Of a DNA stretch of 64,000 nt, positions 1 to 8,621 are shown in pieces (position 1 is the first letter of the stretch; the number at the start of each line of letters is the position of its first letter). Origin of the DNA: Rhizobium tropici CIAT 899. Its GTDB lineage: Bacteria > Pseudomonadota > Alphaproteobacteria > Rhizobiales > Rhizobiaceae. A model generated the notes under the pieces. The model saw only the letters and a program-made list of their open reading frames with translations, made no database searches and was not told the DNA's origin. The translations under genes and the position numbers were made by a program. The DNA lies in assembly GCF_000330885.1 (NCBI RefSeq), contig NC_020059.1:3443501-3507500 (forward strand). The letters run 5' to 3'.

Positions 1-1
1 C

Positions 2-67
2 CGCGGCAATCTGCAGAAGGCCGAAGCACCTGCCGAAGTCGAACGTGAATTGAGGCCGGTCGATTAA
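2..67 (+). CDS. C-terminal end of an unidentified protein (partial)
   Basis: An open frame runs in from the left edge and closes with TAA at 65-67; the last residues read RELRPVD. A strong hairpin follows about 25 bases later, which fits the end of a plus-strand gene. Only 21 residues are visible, charged and Glu-rich, so no family can be named. Confidence 0.45.
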   Translation, partial: RGNLQKAEAPAEVERELRPVD

Positions 68-90
68 CTCCGGCCACCACTTTCCACATA

Positions 91-127
91 AGAAAGCCCG
101 CCTCCGGCGACCGGAAGCGGGCCTTTC
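91..127. terminator. Bidirectional intrinsic terminator between the left-edge gene and argG
   Basis: GCCCGC (96-101) pairs with GCGGGC (117-122), with further CCGG/CCGG pairing inside. The hairpin is flanked by AAA before and TTT after, so it can terminate transcription from both sides. It sits between two convergent gene ends. Confidence 0.8.
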
Positions 128-145
128 AGCATCTCGAAATGTCGA

Positions 146-1369
146 TTATTTCGACAGGTTGCGCTTGGCGAGCGTGCGCAGGCGCAGCGCGTTCAACTTG
201 ATGAAGCCAGCCGCATCCTTCTGGTCGTATGCGCCCTGGTCGTCCTCGAAAGTCACGAGCTTGTCGGAATAGAGCGACTTCGGGCTTTCGCGGCCGATGA
301 CCATGATATTGCCCTTGTAGAGCTTCAGTGTCACTTCGCCTTCGACATGCTCCTGGCTCTTGTCGATGAGAGCCTGCAGCATTTCGCGCTCTGGCGAGAA
401 CCAGAAGCCGTAATAGATCAACTCGGCATAGCGTGGCATCAGCTCGTCCTTGAGGTGCGCAGCACCGCGGTCGAGCGTGATGGATTCGATGGCGCGGTGG
501 GCTGCGAGCAGGATCGTGCCGCCGGGGGTCTCGTAGACGCCGCGCGACTTCATTCCAACGAAACGGTTCTCGACCAGATCGAGACGGCCGATGCCGTTGT
601 CGCGGCCGTACTCGTTCAGCTTCGCAAGCAAGCTCGCCGGGCTCAGGCGTTCGCCATTGATCGAAACGGCATCGCCCTTCTCGAAGCCGACCTTGATGAT
701 CGTCGCCTTGTCGGGAGCGGCTTCCGGCGAGATCGTACGCATATGCACATATTCGGGCGCTTCCTGGGCCGGATCTTCCAGAACCTTGCCTTCGGAAGAG
801 GAGTGCAGCAGGTTGGCATCGACGGAGAAAGGCGCCTCGCCCTTCTTGTCCTTGGCGACCGGGATCTGGTGCTTCTCGGCGAATTCGAGGAGATCGGTGC
901 GGCTCTTGAACGACCAGTCGCGCCAGGGAGCGATGATCTTGATGTCCGGGTTCAGCGCATAGGCCGAAAGCTCGAAACGAACCTGGTCGTTGCCCTTGCC
1001 AGTCGCGCCATGCGCGATAGCATCGGCGCCGGTCTTCCTGGCGATCTCGATCAGATGCTTGGAGATCAGCGGACGGGCGATCGAGGTGCCGAGCAGGTAG
1101 ACGCCTTCATAGACGGCATTGGCGCGGAACATCGGGAAGACGAAATCGCGCACGAATTCCTCGCGCACGTCCTCGATATAGATTTCCTTGATGCCGAGCA
1201 TTTCGGCCTTCTTGCGCGCCGGCTCCAGCTCTTCGCCCTGGCCGAGATCGGCGGTGAAGGTGACGACTTCGGCGCCAAGCTCCGTCTGCAGCCACTTCAG
1301 GATAATCGAGGTGTCGAGACCGCCGGAATAGGCGAGAACGACTTTCTTCACGTCTTTATGTGATGCCAT
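146..1369 (-). CDS. argG: Argininosuccinate synthase
   Basis: Joins citrulline and aspartate with ATP to make argininosuccinate, the penultimate step of arginine synthesis, in the cytosol. The N-terminus has the PP-loop ATP pyrophosphatase motif AYSGGLDTS around residues 12-20, and the rest matches the bacterial argG family in full. I start at ATG 1367-1369 (MASHKDVKK, 407 aa, the usual family length) rather than at an earlier in-frame start 14 codons upstream, whose extra residues look like leader. It is single-gene here, followed by the terminator at 91-127, and divergent from the SDR gene across about 180 bases. Confidence 0.97.
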   Translation of the reverse strand: MASHKDVKKVVLAYSGGLDTSIILKWLQTELGAEVVTFTADLGQGEELEPARKKAEMLGIKEIYIEDVREEFVRDFVFPMFRANAVYEGVYLLGTSIARPLISKHLIEIARKTGADAIAHGATGKGNDQVRFELSAYALNPDIKIIAPWRDWSFKSRTDLLEFAEKHQIPVAKDKKGEAPFSVDANLLHSSSEGKVLEDPAQEAPEYVHMRTISPEAAPDKATIIKVGFEKGDAVSINGERLSPASLLAKLNEYGRDNGIGRLDLVENRFVGMKSRGVYETPGGTILLAAHRAIESITLDRGAAHLKDELMPRYAELIYYGFWFSPEREMLQALIDKSQEHVEGEVTLKLYKGNIMVIGRESPKSLYSDKLVTFEDDQGAYDQKDAAGFIKLNALRLRTLAKRNLSK

Positions 1370-1548
1370 GATAAGTTCCGTTTCGAGGCGGACCAGGGGA
1401 AAGGCCCGCAAAGCTGTATCGCGGAACTTTTAGCGAGATTATCGTGCGGCGCAAGGGGAAGCGCTGCAACGGCGGCTCAAGCGGTTTGACAGGTTTCCTG
1501 AAAGCACCATATTCGGCGGCGAGCAAGCAATACAGGAGGGCGCCGCTC

Positions 1549-2403
1549 GTGACCGATATTCAAGACATTTTCAAGAAATCCAATGTTGCCGTCATCACCG
1601 GCGGCGCTTCCGGCATCGGTTTTGCCGCAGCGAAATATTTCGCTTCGCTCGGCATGAGCGTCGTTATCGCCGATCTCGGCGGCGACCGCCTGGCCGAGGC
1701 GAGCGCTGAACTCAAGACGATCGCAGGCGAAGAGCATGTCATGGCCATCGAGACCGATGTCGCCAGCAAAGACGCGCTGGAAGCGCTGGAACGCGCAGTC
1801 CTGCAGCGTTTCGGCCGCGTGCATGTCTTGATGAACAATGCCGGCATCGGCCCGGAGACCTCGATCTTCAGCGCCCAGGCCGGCTGGGATGCCATCCTTG
1901 GTGTCAACCTGCTCGGCGTCATCAACGGCACGCGCGCCTTCGGACCCGGCATGCTGGCCCATGGTGAACCCGGCCTCATCATCAACACCGGTTCGAAGCA
2001 GGGCATCACCACGCCTCCCGGCAACCCCGCCTACAATGTCTCGAAGGCCGGCGTGAAAGTCTTCACCGAGGCGCTGCAGCACGAGCTGCGCAATACGGAA
2101 GGCGCGAAGATATCGGCCCACCTCCTCATTCCGGGCTTCGTCTTCACCGGCCTTACCAAGGGCGAGCGCAGGGAAAAACCCGCCGGCGCCTGGACGCCGG
2201 AGCAGACTATCGATTTCATGGTGGAAAGCCTGAAACGCGGCGATTTCTATATTCTTTGTCCCGATAACGATGTTGCCCGCCCCGTCGATGAGTGCCGCAT
2301 GCTCTGGGCCGCCGGCGATATCGTCGAGAACCGCCCGCCGCTGTCGCGCTGGCATCCCGACTATGCCGATCAATTCAAGACCTTCCTCGAAAAAAAGGAT
2401 TGA
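1549..2403 (+). CDS. SDR family oxidoreductase
   Basis: A classical short-chain dehydrogenase/reductase of 284 aa. It has the Rossmann motif TGGASGIG near residues 16-23, the NNAG motif, a serine in NTGSKQG and the catalytic YxxxK as YNVSK. The start is GTG at 1549, set 9 bases after a perfect AGGAGG (1534-1539); the frame is open further upstream but lacks such a site. The substrate cannot be told from sequence. The C-terminal part (ILCPDNDV, DYADQFKTF) is unlike the common 3-oxoacyl-ACP reductases, so I would not call it fabG. A LysE-type exporter follows 68 bases downstream. Confidence 0.9.
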   Translation: MTDIQDIFKKSNVAVITGGASGIGFAAAKYFASLGMSVVIADLGGDRLAEASAELKTIAGEEHVMAIETDVASKDALEALERAVLQRFGRVHVLMNNAGIGPETSIFSAQAGWDAILGVNLLGVINGTRAFGPGMLAHGEPGLIINTGSKQGITTPPGNPAYNVSKAGVKVFTEALQHELRNTEGAKISAHLLIPGFVFTGLTKGERREKPAGAWTPEQTIDFMVESLKRGDFYILCPDNDVARPVDECRMLWAAGDIVENRPPLSRWHPDYADQFKTFLEKKD

Positions 2404-2416
2404 TTTGCAATCCCTT

Positions 2417-2459
2417 GAAAGCCGGATAAGAAAACGCTGAGCACCATCATCCGGCTTTC
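2417..2459 (+). promoter_or_regulatory. Perfect 11-bp inverted repeat just before the lysE-type gene
   Basis: GAAAGCCGGAT (2417-2427) is exactly complementary to ATCCGGCTTTC (2449-2459) with a 21-base loop. The right arm ends against the GGAG Shine-Dalgarno-like sequence at about 2460-2463, with the ATG at 2472. No U-run follows, so it is not an ordinary terminator. It could be an operator or an mRNA stem that affects ribosome access. Confidence 0.5.
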
Positions 2460-2471
2460 GGAGCGACTTTC

Positions 2472-3113
2472 ATGGATTTCATACCAAGCCTGCCGACCCT
2501 CCTCGCCTTTGCGGCAGCGAGCCTGTTGTTGGCCATGACGCCCGGCCCCGACATGACATTGTCGATCAGCCGCGCGCTCGCACAGGGCAAGAAGCCGGCG
2601 CTCTTCGTCGTGCTCGGCACCAGCCTCGGCGTCATCGTCCACACCTGCCTCGTGGCCTTCGGTATTTCGGCGCTGATAACGGCCTCTCCGCTCGCCTTCA
2701 CCATGCTCAAAACCGGCGGTGCCGCCTATCTGCTCTGGCTGGCGATTCAGGCAATCCGCTTCGGCTCCAGCCTGGCGGTCAAAAAGGTGGATGCCATCAA
2801 GGGCACGCCGTTTGCCAATATTTCAACCGGCTTCTGGGTCAATCTGCTGAACCCGAAGGTCATCATCTTCTTCATGACCTTCCTGCCGCAGTTCGTCACG
2901 GCGGGCGATCCGGCCGTCACCCACAAGCTGCTGTTCCTGGGTTTCTTTTTTATTGTCATCGGCATGCCGGTGAACGCGCTCGTCGTTCTCGCCGCCGACA
3001 AGCTGTCGTCATGGCTGCAGAACAATCGCCGCGTCCTGCGCGGGCTTGATTATACCTTCGCCGGCGTCTTTTCGATCTTCGCGGCGAAGATCTTCCTCAC
3101 TCAGGCTCGTTGA
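2472..3113 (+). CDS. LysE family translocator (amino acid or metabolite exporter)
   Basis: An integral inner-membrane exporter of the LysE/RhtB superfamily, 213 aa, the usual size. The family signature is clear near the N-terminus: LLAMTPGPDM around residues 18-27, then a glycine-rich second helix (VVLGTSLG), a central loop containing NLLNPKV, and about six hydrophobic segments. Family members export lysine, homoserine, threonine or related molecules; the substrate here is unknown. Its last 17 bases overlap the convergent gene on the other strand (3097-3525). Confidence 0.9.
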   Translation: MDFIPSLPTLLAFAAASLLLAMTPGPDMTLSISRALAQGKKPALFVVLGTSLGVIVHTCLVAFGISALITASPLAFTMLKTGGAAYLLWLAIQAIRFGSSLAVKKVDAIKGTPFANISTGFWVNLLNPKVIIFFMTFLPQFVTAGDPAVTHKLLFLGFFFIVIGMPVNALVVLAADKLSSWLQNNRRVLRGLDYTFAGVFSIFAAKIFLTQAR

Positions 3114-3525
3114 GACCGGACCATTGCCCTGCAAACCGACCGGCGATCCACCAATAGACGGTGGCGCTGGCCGCTCCGAGAAAAGCGAAGCAGACGAAAA
3201 TGGTGATCAGGTTGAGAGTTTGCGGCCGTTCCATACCGCCCGAAATCAGGACGGACGCGACCGCCGACAAGGTCGCGCCGAAAATTGCATAGCCATACCA
3301 CCGACGCATGCCGCGCCATTCGAGAATGGGAATGACCACCAAGGACGGCAGAATGCTGACGATCATCGCGACCTTGGTCAGAGCAATGGTCAGGACGAAA
3401 AGCTCCGGCGCGGCAGTCTCCGGCACGGTCCATGCAGCAACGCAGGCCAGCACGAAGCCCATCAGAGCGCAAGCGGCGACATAGCCCCAAAGGAGGCGTA
3501 TGGGCTTGCGCAGTCCAAGGAGCAT
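3097..3525 (-). CDS. Small four-helix membrane protein of unknown function
   Basis: 142 aa starting MLLGLRKPIRLLWGY. It has about four hydrophobic segments: residues ~10-30, ~40-62, ~72-92 and ~102-125, with short charged loops such as EWRGMRRWYGY. No catalytic motif is visible. The ATG (3523-3525) lies 5 bases after the rlmN stop, so it is probably translated from the rlmN transcript. The 3' end runs 17 bases into the convergent LysE-type gene. I chose this start because the open frame upstream is the reading shadow of rlmN. Confidence 0.75.
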   Translation of the reverse strand: MLLGLRKPIRLLWGYVAACALMGFVLACVAAWTVPETAAPELFVLTIALTKVAMIVSILPSLVVIPILEWRGMRRWYGYAIFGATLSAVASVLISGGMERPQTLNLITIFVCFAFLGAASATVYWWIAGRFAGQWSGLNEPE

Positions 3526-3530
3526 CGATC

Positions 3531-4766
3531 TCAATCCTCGCCGTGATTGGCGATCATCATGGCCTCGAAGGCGAGCCGCTCGGTCTTGCGCATGCGCTCG
3601 GATTCCGATTTCAGCTGACCGCAGGCGGCAAGAATGTCCCGCCCACGCGGCGTACGGATCGGAGAGGCGTAGCCGGCCGAATTGATGAAATCGGCGAACT
3701 TTTCGATCTGCTCCCAATCGGAACACTGATAATTCGTGCCCGGCCACGGGTTGAAAGGGATCAAATTGATCTTGGCCGGAATGCCCTTCAGGAGCTGGAT
3801 CAGCCCCTTGGCATCCTCGAGGCTGTCGTTGACGCCCTTCAGCATCACATATTCGAAGGTGATGCGCCGCGCATTGGAAAGGCCCGGATAGGCACGGCAG
3901 GCGTCCATCAGCTCCTTCAGCGGATATTTCTTGTTGATCGGCACCAGCATGTCGCGCAGGTCATCGCGTACGGCATGCAGAGAGATCGCCAGCATGACGC
4001 CGATCTCGTCGCCGGTGCGATAGATTTCCGGCACGACACCCGAGGTCGAAAGCGTGATGCGGCGTTTCGAGAGCGACAGGCCATCGCCGTCAGAGGCAAT
4101 CAGCAGTGCCGTTTTGACGCTGTCAAAATTATAGAGCGGCTCGCCCATGCCCATCATGACGATATTGCTGACCTTGCGACCCTCGGCCGGCATGATCGTG
4201 CCTTGCGGCGCTTCGCGGTCCGGGAAATCGCCGAGACGATCGCGCGCCAGCAGCAGTTGCGACAGGATCTCTTCCGCCGTCAGGTTGCGCACCAGGCGCT
4301 GCGTTCCGGTATGACAGAAGGAACAGGTGAGCGAACAGCCGACCTGGCTGGAAATGCAGAGGGTACCGCGACCTTCTTCGGGAATGTAGACGGCCTCGAT
4401 CTCGACGGGACGCCCTGCCCCGCGCGGCGGAAAGCGCAGCAGCCACTTGCGGGTGCCGTCGTTGGAGACCTGCTCCTCGACGATTTCGGGACGGGCGATG
4501 GTGAAATGCGTCTTCAGCATTTCGCGCATGTCCTTCGACACGTTGGCCATGGCATCGAAATCGGAGACGCCGCGCACATAGATCCAGTTCCAGAGCTGGC
4601 TGACGCGCATCTTGATCTGCTTGTCGGCGACACCCTTTTCCTTGAGCGCCGCGCCCATCTCTTCACGCGTCATGCCGATCAGCGACGGCTTCGGCGCAAG
4701 CTCGACCGGTTGCGACACGGGCATCGGCTTGAGTCTGGAAGGGGTTATGACATCGGTTGCGGACAT
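3531..4766 (-). CDS. rlmN: 23S rRNA (adenine-2503-C2) / tRNA (adenine-37-C2) methyltransferase RlmN
   Basis: A radical-SAM methyltransferase that methylates A2503 of 23S rRNA and A37 of some tRNAs. The iron-sulfur CxxxCxxC motif is CSLTCSFC, directly followed by HTGTQ as in the family. The SAM-binding GMGEPLYN, the LSTSG segment and a final conserved cysteine (AACGQL near the C-terminus) are all present. I start at ATG 4764-4766 ([11 protein letters not shown], 411 aa), close to the length of alphaproteobacterial RlmN; a longer frame adds 40 residues without family character. It heads a two-gene unit with the small membrane protein downstream. Confidence 0.96.
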   Translation of the reverse strand: MSATDVITPSRLKPMPVSQPVELAPKPSLIGMTREEMGAALKEKGVADKQIKMRVSQLWNWIYVRGVSDFDAMANVSKDMREMLKTHFTIARPEIVEEQVSNDGTRKWLLRFPPRGAGRPVEIEAVYIPEEGRGTLCISSQVGCSLTCSFCHTGTQRLVRNLTAEEILSQLLLARDRLGDFPDREAPQGTIMPAEGRKVSNIVMMGMGEPLYNFDSVKTALLIASDGDGLSLSKRRITLSTSGVVPEIYRTGDEIGVMLAISLHAVRDDLRDMLVPINKKYPLKELMDACRAYPGLSNARRITFEYVMLKGVNDSLEDAKGLIQLLKGIPAKINLIPFNPWPGTNYQCSDWEQIEKFADFINSAGYASPIRTPRGRDILAACGQLKSESERMRKTERLAFEAMMIANHGED

Positions 4767-4956
4767 AGGATCATTCCAACGGTTCACATCGGCGATGCCG
4801 CAAAAGCTGACGCAAGCTGCGGATGCGGGCAAGGCACGGAAATCTGAAGATTCATGCGGTGGCGGGGCAATCAATCTGCCGCACACCTATCGTTGGCGCG
4901 GCCTTTAGCATTAATTTCCGCCCGCGTCATCCCTTTACCTCGAAAGCATGAGACCA

Positions 4957-4995
4957 GCCTTCAAAAGCAAAAGGCCGGTCAGTAATGGCCGGCCT
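4957..4995 (-). terminator. Intrinsic terminator of the IalB-family gene
   Basis: AGGCCGG (4972-4978) pairs with CCGGCCT (4989-4995). Read on the minus strand the stem is followed by a T-rich run (TTTTGCTTTT). It lies about 60 bases past the stop of the minus-strand gene at 5054. Confidence 0.75.
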
Positions 4996-5053
4996 CATCC
5001 TTACCGTCACGGCGACGGGAAGATCACATTCGCGTGATCTCTCGCCCTTCGAA

Positions 5054-5626
5054 CTATTTGCAGTTTTCGATCTGCTTCAGCGCAGCGCTGACACCCTTCA
5101 GCGAATAGGTGTAGGAGGTCGCGGTGCCCTTCTTCGAGGTCGCGGAAACCTTCAGCGAGTGTCCGGACTTCAGTGCGGCAACCAATGCCGGCTCCTGCGC
5201 GGCGTTTTCAACCCACGCGGCCTTCTCCTTGGTGAACATGACGAAGGTCTTGTTGTCGATGGTGACATTGACCTTGGAGTTGTCCTTGAGGGGGTACCCC
5301 ATCATCGCTTGCGGCTCATACGAGATGTTCTGGCCCGGACGCTGCGACACGATGAAGAAATTGTCACCATGATCGATGCCGGTTGCCGGCGCCTTGGCTG
5401 TTGGCACGGAAAGAACGTAGCAAACCTTGCCGCCGGCGGACTGGTAAGAGTAAGCGCCCCAGGCGTCGAACTGCTGAATGCGCGTGGGAGCTGCCGGCGA
5501 TGCTGCTGCCGCCGCTGGCGCCTGCTGCTGCGTCTGCGTCTGCTTCTGCTTCTTGGCCTGCGCGGACGCGATGCCGGTTCCGGCCAGAACGAGCGAGAGG
5601 GCGATTGCGAAGCTTTTTACAAACAT
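5054..5626 (-). CDS. Invasion-associated locus B (IalB) family secreted protein
   Basis: 190 aa with a clear Sec signal peptide (MFVKSFAIALSLVLAGTGIASAQA), then a low-complexity Lys/Gln/Ala linker (residues ~25-45) and an IalB domain to the end. Recognisable family features are WGAYSYQ, CYVLS, the YPL segment and a C-terminal cysteine (IENCK). IalB was named in Bartonella, but in free-living rhizobia these are periplasmic or envelope proteins of unknown role. The start chosen gives a proper signal peptide; the frame extends 18 codons upstream. It has its own terminator and appears monocistronic. Confidence 0.85.
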   Translation of the reverse strand: MFVKSFAIALSLVLAGTGIASAQAKKQKQTQTQQQAPAAAAASPAAPTRIQQFDAWGAYSYQSAGGKVCYVLSVPTAKAPATGIDHGDNFFIVSQRPGQNISYEPQAMMGYPLKDNSKVNVTIDNKTFVMFTKEKAAWVENAAQEPALVAALKSGHSLKVSATSKKGTATSYTYSLKGVSAALKQIENCK

Positions 5627-5947
5627 GGTTTCCTGCCGATTTCTTGCGGTCCAGAGCTCATGGCGAATCGTTTGACGCACGCCTATGCTCGTGAGCTGCC
5701 CTATTTTGACTTTATTCAGGTTACCAAACCGTCAACGGAGAGCCGCCCGCCAGTGGCTCCGTGTCATTTCAACCCAGGTATCGCACGAAGCTTGAAAGGC
5801 ACAAGAAGGAATTGGAAAACCCGGATGGTGGAATACCACCCAACGGATTCGATTTAAGACAGAAAGATTCAGGCAAGAATTTGACCTCGCTAAAATCAGG
5901 TCATCCTCATAAAGCTCTGGAAAGCCGAGAAGATTCGAACCGATCGG
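5627..5947. other. Intergenic stretch without a recognisable gene
   Basis: About 320 bases, more AT-rich than the flanking genes. It holds the promoter region of the IalB-family gene. A small hairpin, GGTGG-AATA-CCACC near 5826-5839, is visible. Open frames here are short, with no supported start or homology that I can recognise. Confidence 0.5.
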
Positions 5948-5968
5948 GAAAAGCGGCCATCAGGCCGT
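5948..5968 (-). terminator. Intrinsic terminator overlapping the stop codon of the YkvA gene
   Basis: Read on the minus strand: ACGGCC-TGAT-GGCCGC-TTTT. The TGA in the loop is the stop codon of the YkvA-family gene, so the last codons form the terminator stem. Confidence 0.7.
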
Positions 5969-6349
5969 CTTCACGGCCTCGGGCTCGCTCTGCAGAGCCC
6001 GGTCGGCGGCATCGTAATGCTCCTGGCGGATATGCCCCCTGATCATGCTGAACGCGAGCGTCAGCACCGCAACATCATCGGAAAAGCCGATGACGGCGAA
6101 GAAATCGGGGATGATATCGACCGGCATGACGAAATAGCCGAGTGCCGCCAGCAATATGCCGCGAACACGGGTCGGCGTCTGCGGGTCGAGCGCACAATAG
6201 AAGGCGGCCACGACGTCACGCGAGAACGGGATATGGCGAGCTGCCTTCCGCAAGGTCGGCCAGAATTTTCTGCGCACCGACTTCTCCTGCTCTTTTTGGG
6301 TCTCTTCGTCACCAGGCATCAGGATTTCCCCGTACTTGATGTCATCCAT
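5960..6349 (-). CDS. YkvA family (DUF1232) membrane protein
   Basis: 129 aa starting MDDIKYGEIL. The DUF1232 core is plain: FYCALDPQTPTRVRGILLAALGY (in parts), then PVDIIPDF and a hydrophobic SDDVAVLTLAFSMI stretch. Family members are small membrane proteins with no established biochemical role. The chosen ATG (6347-6349) is preceded by an AGGTGA ribosome site (6355-6360). Its stop codon sits inside a terminator hairpin. A pterin dehydratase gene lies about 65 bases downstream-side, on the same strand but upstream in transcription order. Confidence 0.85.
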   Translation of the reverse strand: MDDIKYGEILMPGDEETQKEQEKSVRRKFWPTLRKAARHIPFSRDVVAAFYCALDPQTPTRVRGILLAALGYFVMPVDIIPDFFAVIGFSDDVAVLTLAFSMIRGHIRQEHYDAADRALQSEPEAVKTA

Positions 6350-6415
6350 TCCATTCACCTCAATCGAGGCCCGTCGGCCGGGCCGTGTAAACATATGGTG
6401 ATCGCCTGGCGTGAT

Positions 6416-6721
6416 TCAATCGATCCGGCGCGCGGCCGCCTTCTCCATCGCCTTCGCCAGCTTGACGTCATGATCGGTCAGGCCGCCGACGTCATGCGTC
6501 GTCAGTCTCACCTCGACTCGGGAATAAACGTTGAACCATTCCGGATGGTGGTTGAATTTTTCGGCAGCGAGGGCGGCTTCCGTCATGAAGCCGAAGGCTT
6601 CGACGAAATCGCGAAACTTGAAGGTCTTCGAAATGGAAAGCCCGTCTGCGGCAAGCGCCCAGCCGGAGAGCTCCGCAAGATTTTCATCGATTGCCGCACG
6701 GTCCAGTCTGTCGTATTTCAT
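6416..6721 (-). CDS. phhB: Pterin-4a-carbinolamine dehydratase
   Basis: 101 aa, the standard length. It dehydrates 4a-hydroxytetrahydrobiopterin to recycle the pterin cofactor, for example for phenylalanine hydroxylase. The family core [17 protein letters not shown] (residues ~57-73) holds the catalytic histidines, and the C-terminal [16 protein letters not shown] is typical. A strong AAAGGAG site lies before the ATG at 6719-6721. No phhA is present in the window, so a second role (this family also acts as a transcription cofactor in animals) cannot be judged. Confidence 0.93.
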   Translation of the reverse strand: MKYDRLDRAAIDENLAELSGWALAADGLSISKTFKFRDFVEAFGFMTEAALAAEKFNHHPEWFNVYSRVEVRLTTHDVGGLTDHDVKLAKAMEKAAARRID

Positions 6722-6736
6722 GGCGAGTCACTCCTT

Positions 6737-6789
6737 TCTAAAGCAATTCTAGGAATACTGCGTAGCGGTTTCCCTGGAATTGCGTAAAA
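6737..6789. repeat. RIME-like intergenic palindrome, copy A (short form)
   Basis: Outer arms GCAATTC (6743-6749) and GAATTGC (6777-6783) enclose GGAA/TTCC inner arms and the centre TGCGTAGCGG. It matches the first half of the elements at 19916, 48844 and 49782. It lies between phhB and the phosphatase gene. Confidence 0.75.
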
Positions 6790-6811
6790 GCTCTGGCGGT
6801 TGAACGATAGC

Positions 6812-7294
6812 ATGGATCATCACAGCGTTCTTTTCGTCTGCGCGGGCAATATCTGCCGCTCGCCCCTCGCCGAAGGCATATTCAGGCATCTGGTGAGCAA
6901 GGCCAGCCGTAGCGGCGAGTTCGAGATTGATTCGGCCGGCACCGGCGGCTGGCATCAGGGAGAACGCCCGGATCGCCGCTCGGTTGCGGTTGCCGCCGAC
7001 CACGGAATCGATATTTCAGGCCAGCGCGCCCGTCGCATTGAGCCGGCCGATTTCAGCCGGTTCGATCTTATCCTGGCAATGGATCAAGACAATTTGAAGA
7101 ACTTGCGCAAGACGGCACCTACCGAATTCCTCGGCAAGCTGCATCTCTTCAATACCCTTGCGCTTGGCAGCAACAAGGACATTCCCGATCCCTATTATGG
7201 CGACCGCGAGGATTTCGAAGCTGTCTATACCATGCTCTTGGCCGGTTGCAGCGCGCTGTTGCCCAAAGTTGGGAACGCGCTGCGGGGCTCGTGA
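6812..7294 (+). CDS. Low-molecular-weight protein-tyrosine phosphatase
   Basis: 160 aa cytosolic phosphatase. The P-loop CxxxxxRS motif is CAGNICRS near residues 10-17, followed by PLAEGIFRH, and the general-acid DP motif appears as IPDPYYG around residue 128. Members dephosphorylate tyrosine phosphoproteins or low-MW substrates. I use ATG 6812 (MDHHSVLFVC); a TTG four codons earlier is possible. The last 70 bases overlap the convergent thpR gene, so the two C-termini (LLPKVGNALRGS here) share sequence. Confidence 0.93.
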   Translation: MDHHSVLFVCAGNICRSPLAEGIFRHLVSKASRSGEFEIDSAGTGGWHQGERPDRRSVAVAADHGIDISGQRARRIEPADFSRFDLILAMDQDNLKNLRKTAPTEFLGKLHLFNTLALGSNKDIPDPYYGDREDFEAVYTMLLAGCSALLPKVGNALRGS

Positions 7295-7821
7295 AGCGGG
7301 AATATCTCTTCGGTGAGATAAGGACCGCCGCCGACAGATTCGCGCGAGGACAGAAGCACGAAGCGCCCGACCGTGAAGGGCTGGGTGTAGAAATTGCCGC
7401 GGCCGGAGAGATAGTGCACGACATCGTCGACCCGCGAGGACTTCAGCCTGGCGAGCGTCACATGCGGCGTGAACTTGCGTGGATCCGGCTGCAGGCCGAT
7501 CCTCTGGCAGATGCGCTCGATCTCGCCTTGCAGCGCGAACATATCCGGTGTCTGCGAGACCCCCGCCCAAACCGAATGCGGTTTCTTGGAGCCGAAGGAA
7601 CCGATGCCCTCCAGCCGAAGCTGGAATTCCGGTCGATCTATCCGGTCCAGCCGGTCGACGATCTCATCCGCCGTGCGGCCATCGACATCGCCGATGAAGC
7701 GCAAGGTAATATGATAATTTTCAACGTCGATCCACCTGGCTCCCGGGAGACCACCGCGCAACAATGACAGGCTCATGGCCGCATTGCGCGGAATTTCGAG
7801 GGCGGTAAAAAGTCTCGGCAT
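7225..7821 (-). CDS. thpR: RNA 2',3'-cyclic phosphodiesterase (ThpR / LigT family)
   Basis: 198 aa 2H phosphoesterase. The two catalytic HxTx motifs are HITLRFIG (~residue 36) and HVTLARL (~residue 119). The family opens 2',3'-cyclic phosphates of RNA ends; the physiological substrate in bacteria is unclear. The start MPRLFTALEIP at 7819-7821 is the family N-terminus; the frame extends 15 codons further up. The final 19 residues are encoded opposite the phosphatase gene, an unusually long convergent overlap of 70 bases. Confidence 0.92.
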   Translation of the reverse strand: MPRLFTALEIPRNAAMSLSLLRGGLPGARWIDVENYHITLRFIGDVDGRTADEIVDRLDRIDRPEFQLRLEGIGSFGSKKPHSVWAGVSQTPDMFALQGEIERICQRIGLQPDPRKFTPHVTLARLKSSRVDDVVHYLSGRGNFYTQPFTVGRFVLLSSRESVGGGPYLTEEIFPLHEPRSAFPTLGNSALQPAKSMV

Positions 7822-7889
7822 GACGAGCACTCCCCGAATCTCTTGCAGGTACAGGTAGGGAATCACGCATTTGCAGTCGGTGCAAGCAT

Positions 7890-8540
7890 CTATTTCGCAC
7901 CTGCATCAATCATCCCTACAAAACTCATAACATCAGGCAACATATGCTCGACCATCACATCGACCCCCTTAGGGTTCGGATGCATCCCGTCCGACAGCTG
8001 CAGATCCGCATGGGTGGCAACGCCATCGAGGAAGAACGGATAGAGCGAAAGCTGGTATTTGTCGGCCAGCCGCTTGTAGATCGGGTTGAATTTATCGGCG
8101 TAGTCACCACCCATGTTCGGCGGCGCCAGCATGCCGACCAAGAAGATCGGGATCTTCCTGCCCTTCAATCGCTCGATCATCGTCTCGAGGTTCTTTTCGG
8201 TCTGCTCCGGCGGGATGCCGCGCAGCGCGTCGTTGGCGCCAAGCTCCAGAATGACGCCATCAGTGCCATCAGGCACCGACCAGTCGATGCGCGAGAGGCC
8301 GCCTGAAGTCGTATCGCCCGAAACACCGGCATCGGCGACGGCGATATCGAGTCCCTTGGCCTTCAGCGCCGCCTCAAGCTTCGCGGGAAATCCGTCGCCC
8401 GGCGGCAGCTGATAGCCCGCCATCAGGCTGTCACCGAAGCCGACCAGCTGGATCGTCCGTGCATTGACAGAGTGAACCGCGCCAAACAAAAGACCGAAAG
8501 TGATGACAGCGAATTGAAGCGCGGCAACTTTAAAACCCAT
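7890..8540 (-). CDS. Arylesterase / GDSL-type lysophospholipase (TesA-like)
   Basis: 216 aa with an N-terminal signal peptide (MGFKVAALQFAVITFGLLFGAVHSVNA). It is an SGNH hydrolase: block I GFGDSLMAGYQL holds the nucleophile serine, block II VSGDTTSGG the glycine, block III ELGANDALRG the asparagine, and block V SDGMHPN the Asp-His pair. E. coli tesA is the nearest well-known relative, a periplasmic thioesterase/lysophospholipase. As in E. coli, it is divergent from an ybbA-ybbP pair, which supports the assignment. Confidence 0.9.
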   Translation of the reverse strand: MGFKVAALQFAVITFGLLFGAVHSVNARTIQLVGFGDSLMAGYQLPPGDGFPAKLEAALKAKGLDIAVADAGVSGDTTSGGLSRIDWSVPDGTDGVILELGANDALRGIPPEQTEKNLETMIERLKGRKIPIFLVGMLAPPNMGGDYADKFNPIYKRLADKYQLSLYPFFLDGVATHADLQLSDGMHPNPKGVDVMVEHMLPDVMSFVGMIDAGAK

Positions 8541-8621
8541 GATCCATTCCCTAAATTCGCTGCTCGGGCCAGTCGCGCCCGCCATTGTCTCTGATGTTCT
8601 CTGATATATAGGGCGTTCGCA

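Noticed and set aside
5900..5950. A possible tRNA-like segment (GATTCGAACCGATC)
   Set aside because: The T-arm-like word is present, but no acceptor or anticodon stem can be built around it.
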